64,000 bases of DNA from Tetranychus cinnabarinus (Eukaryota; Arthropoda; Arachnida; Trombidiformes; Tetranychidae). Made by a program: the position numbers and the translations under genes. Positions 46,601 through 54,728 of this stretch are shown in pieces. The first letter of the stretch is position 1. Every line of letters begins with the position of its first letter. Location: positions 8,943,001 through 9,007,000 of the forward strand of contig WHVY01000002.1 of assembly GCA_022266195.1 (NCBI GenBank), in the 5' to 3' direction. The notes under the pieces were generated by a model. That model searched no databases, was not told the origin of the DNA, and saw only the letters and a program-made list of their open reading frames with translations.

Positions 46601-47708
46601 TGCATTAAATCAGTTGCTTCAGGAAATTCTGATATAATTAGTCTTGAAGCTGGTGACTTTTATAAAGCAGCAAGGTAAACTAATCACCATTTAAATTTGC
46701 TTGGTTTAATTAATTTTTCCAGAAACATTAATTTTTAATATTTCACTTTCTAATAGATATCGAGGACTTAAACCAATTGCTCGAGAACGCAGTAATGGTA
46801 CTAACATTGCTTCATATGCTGTGGCAGTCGTTCGGGTTCCAAGTGAAATCAACAGTTTCCAAGATTTAGCGAATGCTTCAGCTTGCTCAACAGGATTTGG
46901 AGATATTTCTGGTTGGATTTCACCAATTGGATCACTTATTTCCCAAGGATTGATACCTCGAGAAACTTGTAGTCGTTCATCTGAAGTATCGAGATTTTTC
47001 CGTTCTATGTGTGTTCCTGGAGCTGGTGATTATCGTTATAATGTTAATGTTTCTGGTGCTGATGTATTATGTCGTCTTTGCTCTGGAGATGGTAAAGGTG
47101 GCCATATTTGCGAGAAATCAAGTCTTGAATTTTATAATGGGGAAACAGGTGCCTTCCGTTGTTTAGGGGAACGTAAAGGTGATGTGGCCTTTGTCAGCCA
47201 TTCAACTCCACTTCGTTTCACTGACCGCCAAACATTTAATTCAAATGAATATTGGGCTACCAGTTTACGATCAGACGATTTTCGCTTGCTCTGTTCTTCA
47301 GGTGGACAAGCAGCAATCAAAGATTATGAGAAATGTCACATTGCTCAAGTGCCTTCAAGATTTATTGTCACACGGAATAACATCAATTATGAAAATTACA
47401 CACATATTGTTTCTTTCCTATCAAGTCTTTCCGAGGTATTCACTGGTAAAGCTCGTTATTCATTTAAATTGTTTGGACATTATGAAGGCGAATCTAATCT
47501 ACTTTTTGGTGATTCAACTGATTCCATTGTCGCTTTGGATGAAGATGCTGATTATACCCAAGAATTGGGCCAATTTCTACCCATATTGAAAAACATGGAC
47601 CCAATTGCATGCGAAAACTCAGCCATCTTGTTATCTCATTCAAATAGATTCTTTATTTATATACTTACATTCCTTTCAAGCTGGTTAATATTTGCGCCTT
47701 GGAATTGA
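25650..47708 (+). CDS. Melanotransferrin / Transferrin-2-like, GPI-anchored bilobal transferrin
   Basis: Eight exons: 25650-25731, 29783-29882, 35772-35896, 35964-36221, 45617-45922, 46138-46323, 46428-46674, 46757-47708; all phases join, giving 751 residues (human melanotransferrin 738). Exon 1 encodes the signal peptide. N-lobe: LLCVPEDLINEC, LITCISAKDK, GEADTMNVDPEDLY, KSCHTGYGRNAGWYMPMG. C-lobe: SASGNSDIISLEAGD region, YAVAVVRVPSEI, GAFRCLGERKGDVAFVSHST. The last 25 or so residues are hydrophobic (FFIYILTFLSSWLIF), as in a GPI signal. In serotransferrin numbering the N-lobe keeps Asp63, Tyr95, Tyr188, Thr120 and Arg124 but has Asn for His249. The C-lobe lost Asp392 (Glu), Tyr517 (Glu), His585 (Arg) and Arg456 (Asp), so only the N-lobe could bind iron. 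The exon 5 donor (GTTGGC) is weak. Melanotransferrin orthologues act in septate junctions in flies. Confidence 0.92.
25732..29782 (+). other. Melanotransferrin intron 1 (4.05 kb)
   Basis: AT-rich intron with donor A|GTAAGT and acceptor GAACAG|C. Small open frames (25845-26030, 27091-27312, 28210-28479 minus) look like chance. I see no repeats of note. Confidence 0.6.
30248..30318. repeat. Short inverted repeat (hairpin)
   Basis: AAAAAAACCTTGC (ending 30261) and GCAAGGTTTTTTT (30306-30318) form a 13-bp stem with a 44-nt loop. It could be a tiny MITE or chance; no flanking target duplication identified. Confidence 0.4.
31969..32234. mobile_element. MITE with TA-flanked CCGTGTTTCC inverted repeats
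   Basis: A 266-bp element with 28-bp, almost perfect termini (TACCGTGTTTCCGCACATTC at the left; the reverse complement at the right), and imperfect inverted similarity continuing inward for about 100 bp per arm (ATGAGTGTCAAC / GTTGACACTCAT). TA at both edges fits a Tc1/mariner-type target site duplication. No coding capacity. Confidence 0.8.
33851..34231 (-). pseudogene. Exon-like remnant split by a hAT-like MITE
   Basis: On the minus strand a frame of about 35 codons runs GGMYRYGCEFFVKTPDGF then ALCTIISASTLCRAQL to a TAA at 33851-33853. Its GC content is higher than the surroundings. Directly upstream, across the MITE at 33956-34222, lies a good splice acceptor (a T-rich tract ending CTTAAG|CGGTGGAAT). 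The MITE target duplication ATTCCACC is part of this putative exon. It may be the last exon of a dead gene or a transposon fragment; family unknown. Confidence 0.3.
33956..34222. mobile_element. hAT-like MITE with perfect 103-bp inverted repeats
   Basis: Arms 33956-34058 and 34120-34222 are exact reverse complements over 103 bp around a 61-nt centre. The termini CAAAG...CTTTG fit the YARNG ends of hAT transposons, and both sides carry the same 8-bp direct repeat ATTCCACC (33948-33955 and 34223-34230), the hAT target duplication size. The arm identity points to recent insertion or continued correction. If transcribed it would form a long perfect hairpin RNA. Confidence 0.88.
36222..45616 (+). 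other. Melanotransferrin intron 4 (9.4 kb) with a nested antisense gene
   Basis: The largest gap in the gene. It holds the minus-strand ELOVL-like gene at 36782-38104. The remaining 7.5 kb (38105-45616) is AT-rich; the Cys-rich frame at 43002-43262 has no supporting evidence and no clear repeats were seen. Confidence 0.55.
36782..38104 (-). CDS. ELOVL-like membrane protein lacking the catalytic histidine box, nested in melanotransferrin intron
   Basis: A single exon of 440 residues on the strand opposite melanotransferrin. Residues 1-185 are a low-complexity, acidic Val/Glu/Thr/Gln-rich domain (repeats of VVENV, VSEVVTEA, ETVSE type). Residues 196-430 hold several membrane segments with the ELO family layout: KLIEFVDTLFVVLRKQQLT (family consensus K-x-x-E-x-x-D-T-x-F-x-x-x-R-K) at about 294-312, then HIYYR at 315-319 where active elongases have H-x-x-H-H, and HVTYLSIMSFYYLV for the H-x-x-M-Y-x-Y-Y motif. 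Two of three catalytic histidines are absent, so 3-ketoacyl-CoA synthase activity is unlikely. Length exceeds typical elongases (270-330) because of the N-terminal domain. The absence of introns and the nested position suggest retroposition. The long clean frame argues for a selected protein. Confidence 0.82.
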   Translation of the reverse strand: MEAVVENVAQNVVENVVQDNLAGQFNPEPVQVVDQQIGEQAAQQIIETVSEIQSNIQPEMVPQVEEVVNQAVNQETFVTEVASQATSEVVTEAVTFVESVTERVDPPIVENVVETIVSESAPIIETASETFETPEAPAVMVESQVPETVSEMVSEVVTEAQTEVTTLFTEDESSIKSSLISKVSTTDYIQWAQETHLIMTISISMVYLFIILLIRRLLSKRSPFHLRSLMFLWNLIRVVLHIAQTVTLVRLLAPVIKQESSHISKLLCHTPVNGPFGDKLETILFWVHIFTFVKLIEFVDTLFVVLRKQQLTLSHIYYRITTLIYAFYICGSKFVPSYYPLMVLIHVTYLSIMSFYYLVRSRSILAPKWIIYTLNLISLIKAAGLSGILSFSLYQHLYKEPCSPSMSTDVFGLFIVGTNTILFINYLRSTITKPKTIKLL

Positions 47709-48099
47709 CTTTCCAAATTCCAATAAATCTTCAAATTTGAAGGAATGTGGAAGGATTCGAATATGTTTCCCAAAGAGTTAATCGAAGATTTAGCGTTAAA
47801 GACTTATTAGGAATAGAACAAATGGATTCTTTTCCTACAAATCGGTGTAAATAATTGCAATTGAAATTACTATTATCTTTGTAAATGCAATCTTACTTAT
47901 CTTTCTTGTCTACACTTTTTACCAAAATGTTGACTGAAATCAAAATGAAAATCTAAATCAATATTTTTTCCCTATTCAAACCAATCTTTGCTTTCTTTGT
48001 TATCACTGTATTGAAATCTGAAATAAACTCTTATTTTTTGTCGTTACTAATTGTGTATCTGCTTCATATGGTAATATAGCCCAAGATTGTCATAATTTT
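47709..48099. other. 3' flank of melanotransferrin
   Basis: Contains the 3' UTR of melanotransferrin (an AATAAA lies near 48020) and the start of the rearranged duplicate. Nothing else recognised. Confidence 0.5.
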
Positions 48100-49290
48100 G
48101 TCATATTGCATCCAGTGGAGAGATTAATGGAATTAACATATTCACCTAGAAAAAATGGAAAAAACAGAAATTAAAGTTAAAAATATTTCAATAACGCCAT
48201 GAATCATATTTGTTAGAAACAGATGTAATCATGAAGTAAAATTACGCACTTAAATATTCCCCATAGGTCATTGTATCTCGGCCACCAGGTCCAACAATTT
48301 TAACAATATTTGTCACATTAACACTTGAAACGAAGACTTTATCAAACCATAAAGGAGGAAATGGACGAGTTGGAGTTACCTTATTACAGAAATGTATTTG
48401 TTCAAGTGGCAGTCGTTCGGGTTCCAAGTGAAATCAACAGTTTCCAAGATTTAGCGAATGCTTCAGCTTGCTCAACAGGATTTGGAGATATTTCTGGTTG
48501 GATTTCACCAATTGGATCACTTATTTCCCAAGGATTGATACCTCGAGAAACTTGTAGTCGTTCATCTGAAGTATCGAGATTTTTCCGTTCTATGTGTGTT
48601 CCTGGAGCTGGTGATTATCGTTATAATGTTAATGTTTCTGGTGCTGATGTATTATGCCGTCTTTGCTCTGGAGATGGTAAAAGTGGCCATATTTGCGAGA
48701 AATCAAGTCTTGAATTTTATAATGTGGAAACAGGTGCCACTTCGTTTCACTGATCGCCAAACATTTAATTCAAATGAATATTGGGCTACCAGTTTACGAT
48801 CAGCTGATTGGCGATTGCTCTGCTCTTCAGGTGGACAAGCAGCAATCAAAGATTATGAGAAATGTCACATTGCTCAAGTACCTTCAAGATTTATTGTCAC
48901 ACGGAATAACATCAAATATGAAAATTATACACATATTGTTTCTTTCTCATCAAGTCTTTCCGAGGTATTCACTGGTAAAGCTCGTTATTCATTTAAATTG
49001 TTTGGACATTATGAAGGCGAATCTAATCTACTTTTTGGTGATTCAACTGATTCCATTGTCGCTTTGGATGAAGATGCTGATTATACCCAAGAATTGGGCC
49101 AATTTCTTCCAACCAATGCTTTGAACATTGGATTGGAACCAGTGCATTGGAACTTGAAAAACATACACCAACTTGCATGCGAAAACTCAGCCATCTTGTT
49201 ATCTCATTCAAATAGATTCTTTATTTATATACTTACATTCCTTTCAAGCTGGTCAATATTTGCTCCTTGGAATTGACTTTTTAAATTCCA
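48100..49290. pseudogene. Rearranged duplicate of the melanotransferrin C-lobe (inverted plus direct segments)
   Basis: About 48107-48396 is the reverse complement of 46167-46465 (part of exon 6, the intron and the beginning of exon 7). It is directly followed, from about 48403, by a forward copy of exon 8 (46816-47720). Within the forward copy a 56-bp deletion between GGTGCC and ACTTCG shifts the frame, dropping the FRCLGERKGD part. The copy also has a longer segment before LACENSAILL than the parent (TNALNIGLEPVHW region), so the parent seems to have lost about 40 bp since duplication. No promoter or start codon is preserved. It cannot encode a C-lobe, but it could pair with or recombine with the parent. 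Confidence 0.88.
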
Positions 49291-49366
49291 ATAATATTCA
49301 AAGTGATTTTATTGAAATTCAAAATTAAACTTACATTTTTTTTCTTGCTCATTGTTTGTATCACGT

Positions 49367-49454
49367 CAATAGATGGCGAACGCTCACTGGTTGTAGCCTG
49401 GAGCCATTGCAACTTTTTGAAAACATAATTCTAGTGAGTGTTCCTCATCTATTG
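49367..49454. repeat. Small imperfect inverted repeat
   Basis: CAATAGATGGCGAACGCTCACT (left) and the right arm ending CTCATCTATTG are imperfect reverse complements over about 24 bp around a 40-nt centre. Foldback or MITE-like; it sits in the short interval between the pseudogene and the next gene. Confidence 0.5.
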
Positions 49455-49503
49455 AGGTTTTTGGCAAGGTCTGTTGACCATCATAAATTTTAACAAATAA
49501 AAG

Positions 49504-50130
49504 TTATAAAGTGCGAATCAAGTTGTTATAACGAGTCCAAACTCCGATTTTACGATCGTTAATGAATTTATATTTGATATTAAGAACCGCAAGTCCGATC
49601 ATTGCAGGATATGAGATGATATCGATGATTAGAGAAGCACGGAGCAGAATGAAATGCCATGTTGATGGTGGTTTGACGGCAAACCAGCCGATAAGCAAAA
49701 TTCTGGCACCCAGAATAGCATAATTCAACGGTCCTTTCCAACCATCAGTCAGTGTGGCAATTAGCAAAAAAGTAATCCAAAGTCCCATTACAATCAAGTA
49801 GGAGTAAATATTGATGCACCGGCCCAAACAAGTGGTGTAAAGAGCTCTAATGGTAACAGATAATACAGCAATAAACAAGCTCACCAGCAGAATCACATTC
49901 AGAGCCAATTCAACAGTTGGCAAGTCTAATTGTTTAGATTGGTCTGAGTCTGGTTGACCACTTGCACTTACACCTTTGGTCTCTTGTTTCATGATGAAAT
50001 GGATGACAAATTCTAAAGAATATATTATGAAAGGCACTTTGAAAATGAAAGAAAGGAAGCTACCCACAGCAATTAACAATTTCAAAATGAACTGAATTAA
50101 ACTAATATCCGGACTTTGGATGGAAGCCAT
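49504..50130 (-). CDS. Orphan multi-pass membrane protein
   Basis: A single exon of 208 residues; the ATG at 50130 (MASIQSPDISL) is preferred to more 5' starts because it directly precedes the first membrane segment. I count five or six hydrophobic segments: about residues 11-46 (two, FILKLLIAVGSFLSFIF and FIIYSLEFVIHF), 74-97, 107-127, 133-150 and 160-182. A hydrophilic loop (KQETKGVSASGQPDSDQS) separates the first pair from the others. The C-terminus is basic. I do not recognise the family; arthropod-specific tetraspan-like proteins are a possibility. It has no near neighbour of known related function. Confidence 0.65.
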   Translation of the reverse strand: MASIQSPDISLIQFILKLLIAVGSFLSFIFKVPFIIYSLEFVIHFIMKQETKGVSASGQPDSDQSKQLDLPTVELALNVILLVSLFIAVLSVTIRALYTTCLGRCINIYSYLIVMGLWITFLLIATLTDGWKGPLNYAILGARILLIGWFAVKPPSTWHFILLRASLIIDIISYPAMIGLAVLNIKYKFINDRKIGVWTRYNNLIRTL

Positions 50131-50529
50131 TTTGATATTGAAGAGTTTAAAGTTGAGAAACACCAAAAAAAACACTCAAAATGTAAAAAAGGAGCGAAAT
50201 AAACCTTACCAAAAAAAAATTCAAAAGAAAACAGGTTGCTCTTGAGGCAGCAAATAACTAATCAAGCAGCTTAAGCAGCTTAAGCAGCATTTCTCTATCT
50301 CTTCTCTTCTCTCTAGCGGCAGTCACGAGAAGCAAGTTAGCCCCATGATTCCGTGATTCTCATAGCTTTGGACCACTCCTTTAGCTTCGAGGCAAATAGA
50401 GTGGGAAAAATAAATGTTGAGTAAATAGGTCCTCTTAACCTCGATATTCAATGCTACTTTTATTTTCTCTTATTTTCTGCATTCATTTTTAAATATAAAG
50501 TAAACAGATAAATACTTTATGATATTTGA
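50131..50529. other. Upstream region of the orphan membrane gene
   Basis: Holds the promoter of the minus-strand gene ending at 49504. Contains a short tandem repeat of CAGCTTAAG near 50265-50288 and a pyrimidine-rich run near 50290-50315. No coding signal. Confidence 0.45.
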
Positions 50530-51220
50530 AAACAATACTTTTAAATTTCCTCAACAAAATATCTAGTGTAAAAATATTGACCAAGGTGTATGTGCTTACC
50601 TAAATCATACATAAAACTGGCACGATATTCATTGAAAAACTTGAGCAGAGATACATTATGTTTGAAATGATCATTTAAGAATGATAAAAATAATGTTAAT
50701 GATAATTGTCACTTTACCGGTTTAATGGCATAATGTTTTACAGTTTGATCAATATTCAAAAAGAAATTGATTCTGAATATTATTCAACAGCAAGGATAAT
50801 AAAATAGGAAGGGTATAACAGGCGATTTAGTTTACGTTATCCTGTCATAGCACATAAGATCAATACTTGTGTTTGTACATCATAGGTAGATCATCTTATC
50901 AATCTTGAAAGAAGCTATTGATAAAAATTTATTATTCGTTTAATTACTCAAAGATAATCAAAAGAATAATAAATATCACATTGATTATAAGGGTAAGAAA
51001 GACTCATAAAGAAAGGGAAACAGAAACATTAAGTAATCAAATCAAGACGAGTAACAGCTTCTTACAAAATAAGACACAAAATAAATGTATAATGATCACA
51101 GATAAAGTTGAGTGTCACAAAAATTCGATACTTTGGCCTCGTTAATAATAAATACAGAATAATAGGTAATTTTAAATGCACAAAGTCGACACTGAATTTA
51201 ATTCAAGTTATCAGATGACT
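50530..51220. repeat. Partial duplicate of the FUT8 5' region with exon 1 mostly deleted
   Basis: 50700-51220 is almost base-for-base the same as 57740-58260 (sequence upstream of the FUT8 start codon). To its left, 50535-50685 matches 57110-57262 (intron 1 donor and 3' end of FUT8 exon 1) with scattered differences. About 470 bp of exon 1, including the start codon and membrane anchor, are missing in between. The offset between copies is about 7.04 kb. It is a non-coding duplicate carrying a FUT8 upstream sequence. Confidence 0.9.
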
Positions 51221-52368
51221 GTTACTGTTTTTATTTAGCCTTGTTTACGGATCACACCAAGGAGCTAGATATATATTTGAACTTAGCTATCGAGTTTATA
51301 TCTCATAGATTCACGATGCATTGGTTAAACTATTTATGTAAATTAAGTGGCAGTTTAACCACTGATATATAAACTCGAAAGCGAAGTCCGAGTGTTTCAT
51401 CTCATAGCTTCGAGATTATACAATTTAATATAGTGGTTTAACTATCACTTGACTTGTTTAATTTTGATAATCGCTAAATTTCTGTAAATTGTTTATATAT
51501 TCAAACAAAAAATAACTCTTATCAATGTTAAACCATTTAATGGGGGGTACCAAATGACTATTAAGAATGAGACTAAGTTGTGTACAACTCTGGTAAGTTT
51601 AATTGAGTTGCTAACTTGATGATGGATGAAATTAGTTGAGCATATCATTTACGAGTTAATTGAGTTACTCTTGACATAATTTGTCACATAAATATCTTAA
51701 TTTGTTTACATTGATATCATGCTGTAATAAAATCATGAGTACAAATGAACCATTTTAAAATCAATTGATTGATGTTTTGAGTTGTCCTTTTTATCGTTTA
51801 ACGTAGCAAGTCTGATAGTCAACAATGTGTTAACGAGTGTTAAGCGTTGATTCATGACACAAATATTGGATGATTAAATAGTGCATTTACCAAACAGATT
51901 GATAAGGAAAGTTAAGTGGCAGTCAGTAAAGCAAACAAGAAGAAATCCCAATTAGGTAAACTAGCCAAGTATGTTGGATGAAATGCTATCATTTCCATGT
52001 GATTTTCAAAATTTAATGTTTCGTTTGTGATAATATTCAGTATGATATAAAGTTTCAGGGGGAGAAATCACATTTTTCAAGAATTGACAAAGTTATAGCT
52101 ACATGTATTTACTCTTTTCAAATCCTTGATACCGAGATTCTCATAGGTTTTTCACTCTCACTATCGATTATAATGTAATTTCATCAAGAAATTTGAAAAT
52201 GACACAGAGTTTAATCAAATTAAGTTAACAAAATCATAAATACCAAATTGACAATTACAATTAAATAGCGTCGCCTGTTATTGAAATGCAGCTAGAAATT
52301 TAGGTATTTAGAATAAATAATATTGAAATGATTCAGCGTTTCATAAATATGGTTGGGCTAAAACAAAT
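51221..52368. other. Intergenic, nothing firmly recognised
   Basis: AT-rich. Around 51285-51420 there are partly palindromic blocks (GAGTTTATATC / ATATATAAACTC, and repeats of CTCATAG with TTCACGA or CTTCGAG) that could be a degraded foldback element. No genes seen. Confidence 0.4.
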
Positions 52369-53477
52369 CTAGGCGACAGGCAAGCCAGGTGAAGTGATTG
52401 AGGGCGGTTGGAATGAGCCAATGTTAGCAATTACATTGCACTCTTGAGATCCCAATGACATTGACTCGGTTCGTCGGTTTGATGATGAGAAATCGGTTGA
52501 CTGTTCAGAACATGAGGTTTCTGATTTGATGTAAACCAAGCGTCCATTGTTTCCAGTGCTAGCAGTAGCTGCGTTGTCACTGGAAGTGCTGTTTTGTTGA
52601 TTGTTACACAAATATTGTTGAAGAGAGACGCCATTTCCATTGGTAGGGTTAACAGCTTTACTCATCAGATCAAAAGTTGCATTGAGAGCCTAAAAGTGTT
52701 AGATTAATAAAAGCAACAGATAAATAACATTGAAATCAATATTAGTCAAAGTCTGATGATTTTCTTACCTGAGCCATGCATTGGATTCGACAAAGGCTGA
52801 CTGAAGCAGGACCACAGATAACTCCAGGGAAAAGGCTTGAAGGTGACCGGGGAAGAGCTAATGAGCTAATGTTTTGTCCAGCAAAAGAGATTGAGCAAGA
52901 ACACTCGACTGTGGATGTTGTTACTGGAATTGAACTAATAAATCGATCTAAATCACCAATTGTATTGGGATAAGGAGAGGGAAACTGTTGTGGTGGGAAT
53001 CCAATAGGATAGCCAGGTGGTAATCTTAATCCAGTAGCATAAGGTCCTGGACTTGGTCCTCGGAGTCCAGGCCCGTGGCGAGGTGTTTGTCTGAAAAGCT
53101 CATGGGGACCTGTCGAGCATAGGAATTATCCAAATTGATTAAAATGAAATGAAAAAATAAGATATTAAATTACCTTCAGGATGAGGAACATGAACATGTC
53201 CAGGTCCATGGACTCCTGGTGCATGTGGTGGTCCACCCATTGAAGGTGGTGGAGGAGGAGGAGGTGGTAAGAAGGGATAAATTGAGGGATTGGCCCCATT
53301 CCCGTTTATTGCTGATTGATCCAAGCTTTGAGTCCATGATGTTGAACTAGAAAATTAATAGTAATAACAATAAAAAAGGTTAACTACTGTTGATTTTGAT
53401 TTTACATCAAGTGTTGAAGAGTTGCTTTTCACTAACCTGATGCTGATGAGAATGGCTAGCACAATGAGAGGGTTCAT
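52369..53477 (-). CDS. Secreted proline-rich orphan protein
   Basis: Four exons (53437-53477, 53174-53346, 52769-53109, 52369-52689), with good splice signals and consistent phases, encode 291 residues. Exon 1 is a signal peptide (MNPLIVLAILISIS). Exon 2 contains an eight-proline run (FLPPPPPPPPSMGG) and His/Pro/Gly-rich sequence. Exon 3 continues Pro/Gly-rich, then changes to a compact Cys-bearing part (VECSCSISFAGQNISS, VICGPASVSLCRIQCMAQ). Exon 4 adds LNATFDLMSKAVNP and a Ser/Thr/Asn-rich tail. The conserved-looking core is the cysteine region at about residues 140-215. I do not recognise the family. It may be an extracellular matrix or cuticle-associated protein, which is inference from composition. 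Confidence 0.7.
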
Positions 53478-54728
53478 CTTCAACTGATTGAGTGTCGATA
53501 AATTTACTAGATTAGACTCGCAATAATTGTTATACTATTTGTTTCGATGGTTTTTTGAACACTGATTGATTTGATCGAAAATGTATCATATTTATATCGT
53601 TGATTGTTTGTTTATTTACATTGTATCTCTATTGTTGTTCATCAATCAAAGGAGGTGCCTTGTTTAAGGTTAGCTTTCTTACCTTTCTATGCGAATTAGT
53701 GATTTGTGATTTCACATTGACAGAATTGTATTGATTAATTAATTGCTTGATATTCATAGTATTGAATCACTGGTCCTTGGATGAATTGTAAACAAATCAA
53801 TCGGTTGAAATTGGAAGATAGAAAGCTATACTATTTTGTTGTTTATGATGGGAATGATGAGCCATGATAAAATGATAAAAGTTGAATTTCAATAAAATTA
53901 ACAGATTGCCATTGTTGAAAGATTCAGAAAATTTAACCTCATTGTTTATTATGATGCAGAAATTTTACCCCATCTTCATGATTAATCGTGATTTGTAACC
54001 ATTAAACCTGATTTTTCTGGTTTTTAAATAAAAAATTATAACAAATCATTACCGACTTGGTTTTTTCACACATAATCATGCCTAGAATTTAATCTAAAAC
54101 TTAATTTAGTAATCAAATTTCAGATGAAATACCTATTTATAGATAGACAATTTCTAACTAAAAACATAGCCTTGATTGTAAAACTCAGTTTAACCAATGA
54201 TAATATTTATGAAAAAATAACATCATCACTACCCTTGGAATGACAATTAAAGACCGTTAAAACTGTATATCTAATGAGGATACATCAAGATCAGTAGTAA
54301 TCATGAGCAAGTAATAACCATTTCAATACTGTTCTTGATTGTTATTCATTGATTTTTCAAATCATTCAAATTATTGGATATGCTGTATCAATCAAATTAA
54401 TTTGTTGGTCAAAATGACTTTGTAACATTGTTAACTATAATTTCAACAGTAAAGTGTTTCTTTGATGTTCAATATTTGTTTAGTATTGTTGATAGTCCGT
54501 TTGGCTAATAAGTTGGTTCAGACAAGGATTGAGTGAATTTCAAACAGGTAAGTTGATTTGTTCAGCTAGATAAATGATTAGCTCAAATAGTAAACCATTT
54601 ACTTTAGGATTTTCCGATTATATGAATTATATCGATTTCCCGATAAAGAAAATTATTGAATAAATGTTTTATCCAAAATTTAGCAATGAAAAATATTTAA
54701 TACGATAAATGTTAATCACAAAGGATAG
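53478..54728. other. Intergenic between the proline-rich gene and the FUT8 3' end
   Basis: Upstream region of the proline-rich gene and 3' UTR of FUT8, both minus strand. AT-rich; nothing else seen. Confidence 0.5.

Noticed and set aside
48325..48753. Frame joining MKRRLYQTIKEEMDELELPYYRN to the C-lobe copy
   Set aside because: The start comes from the antisense of the inverted segment and the frame ends at the 56-bp deletion, so it is an artefact of the rearrangement and not a new gene.
50918..51145. 75-codon frame repeated exactly at 57958-58185
   Set aside because: The repetition is explained by the segmental duplication of FUT8 upstream DNA; the Ile/Lys/Thr-rich product is not protein-like.
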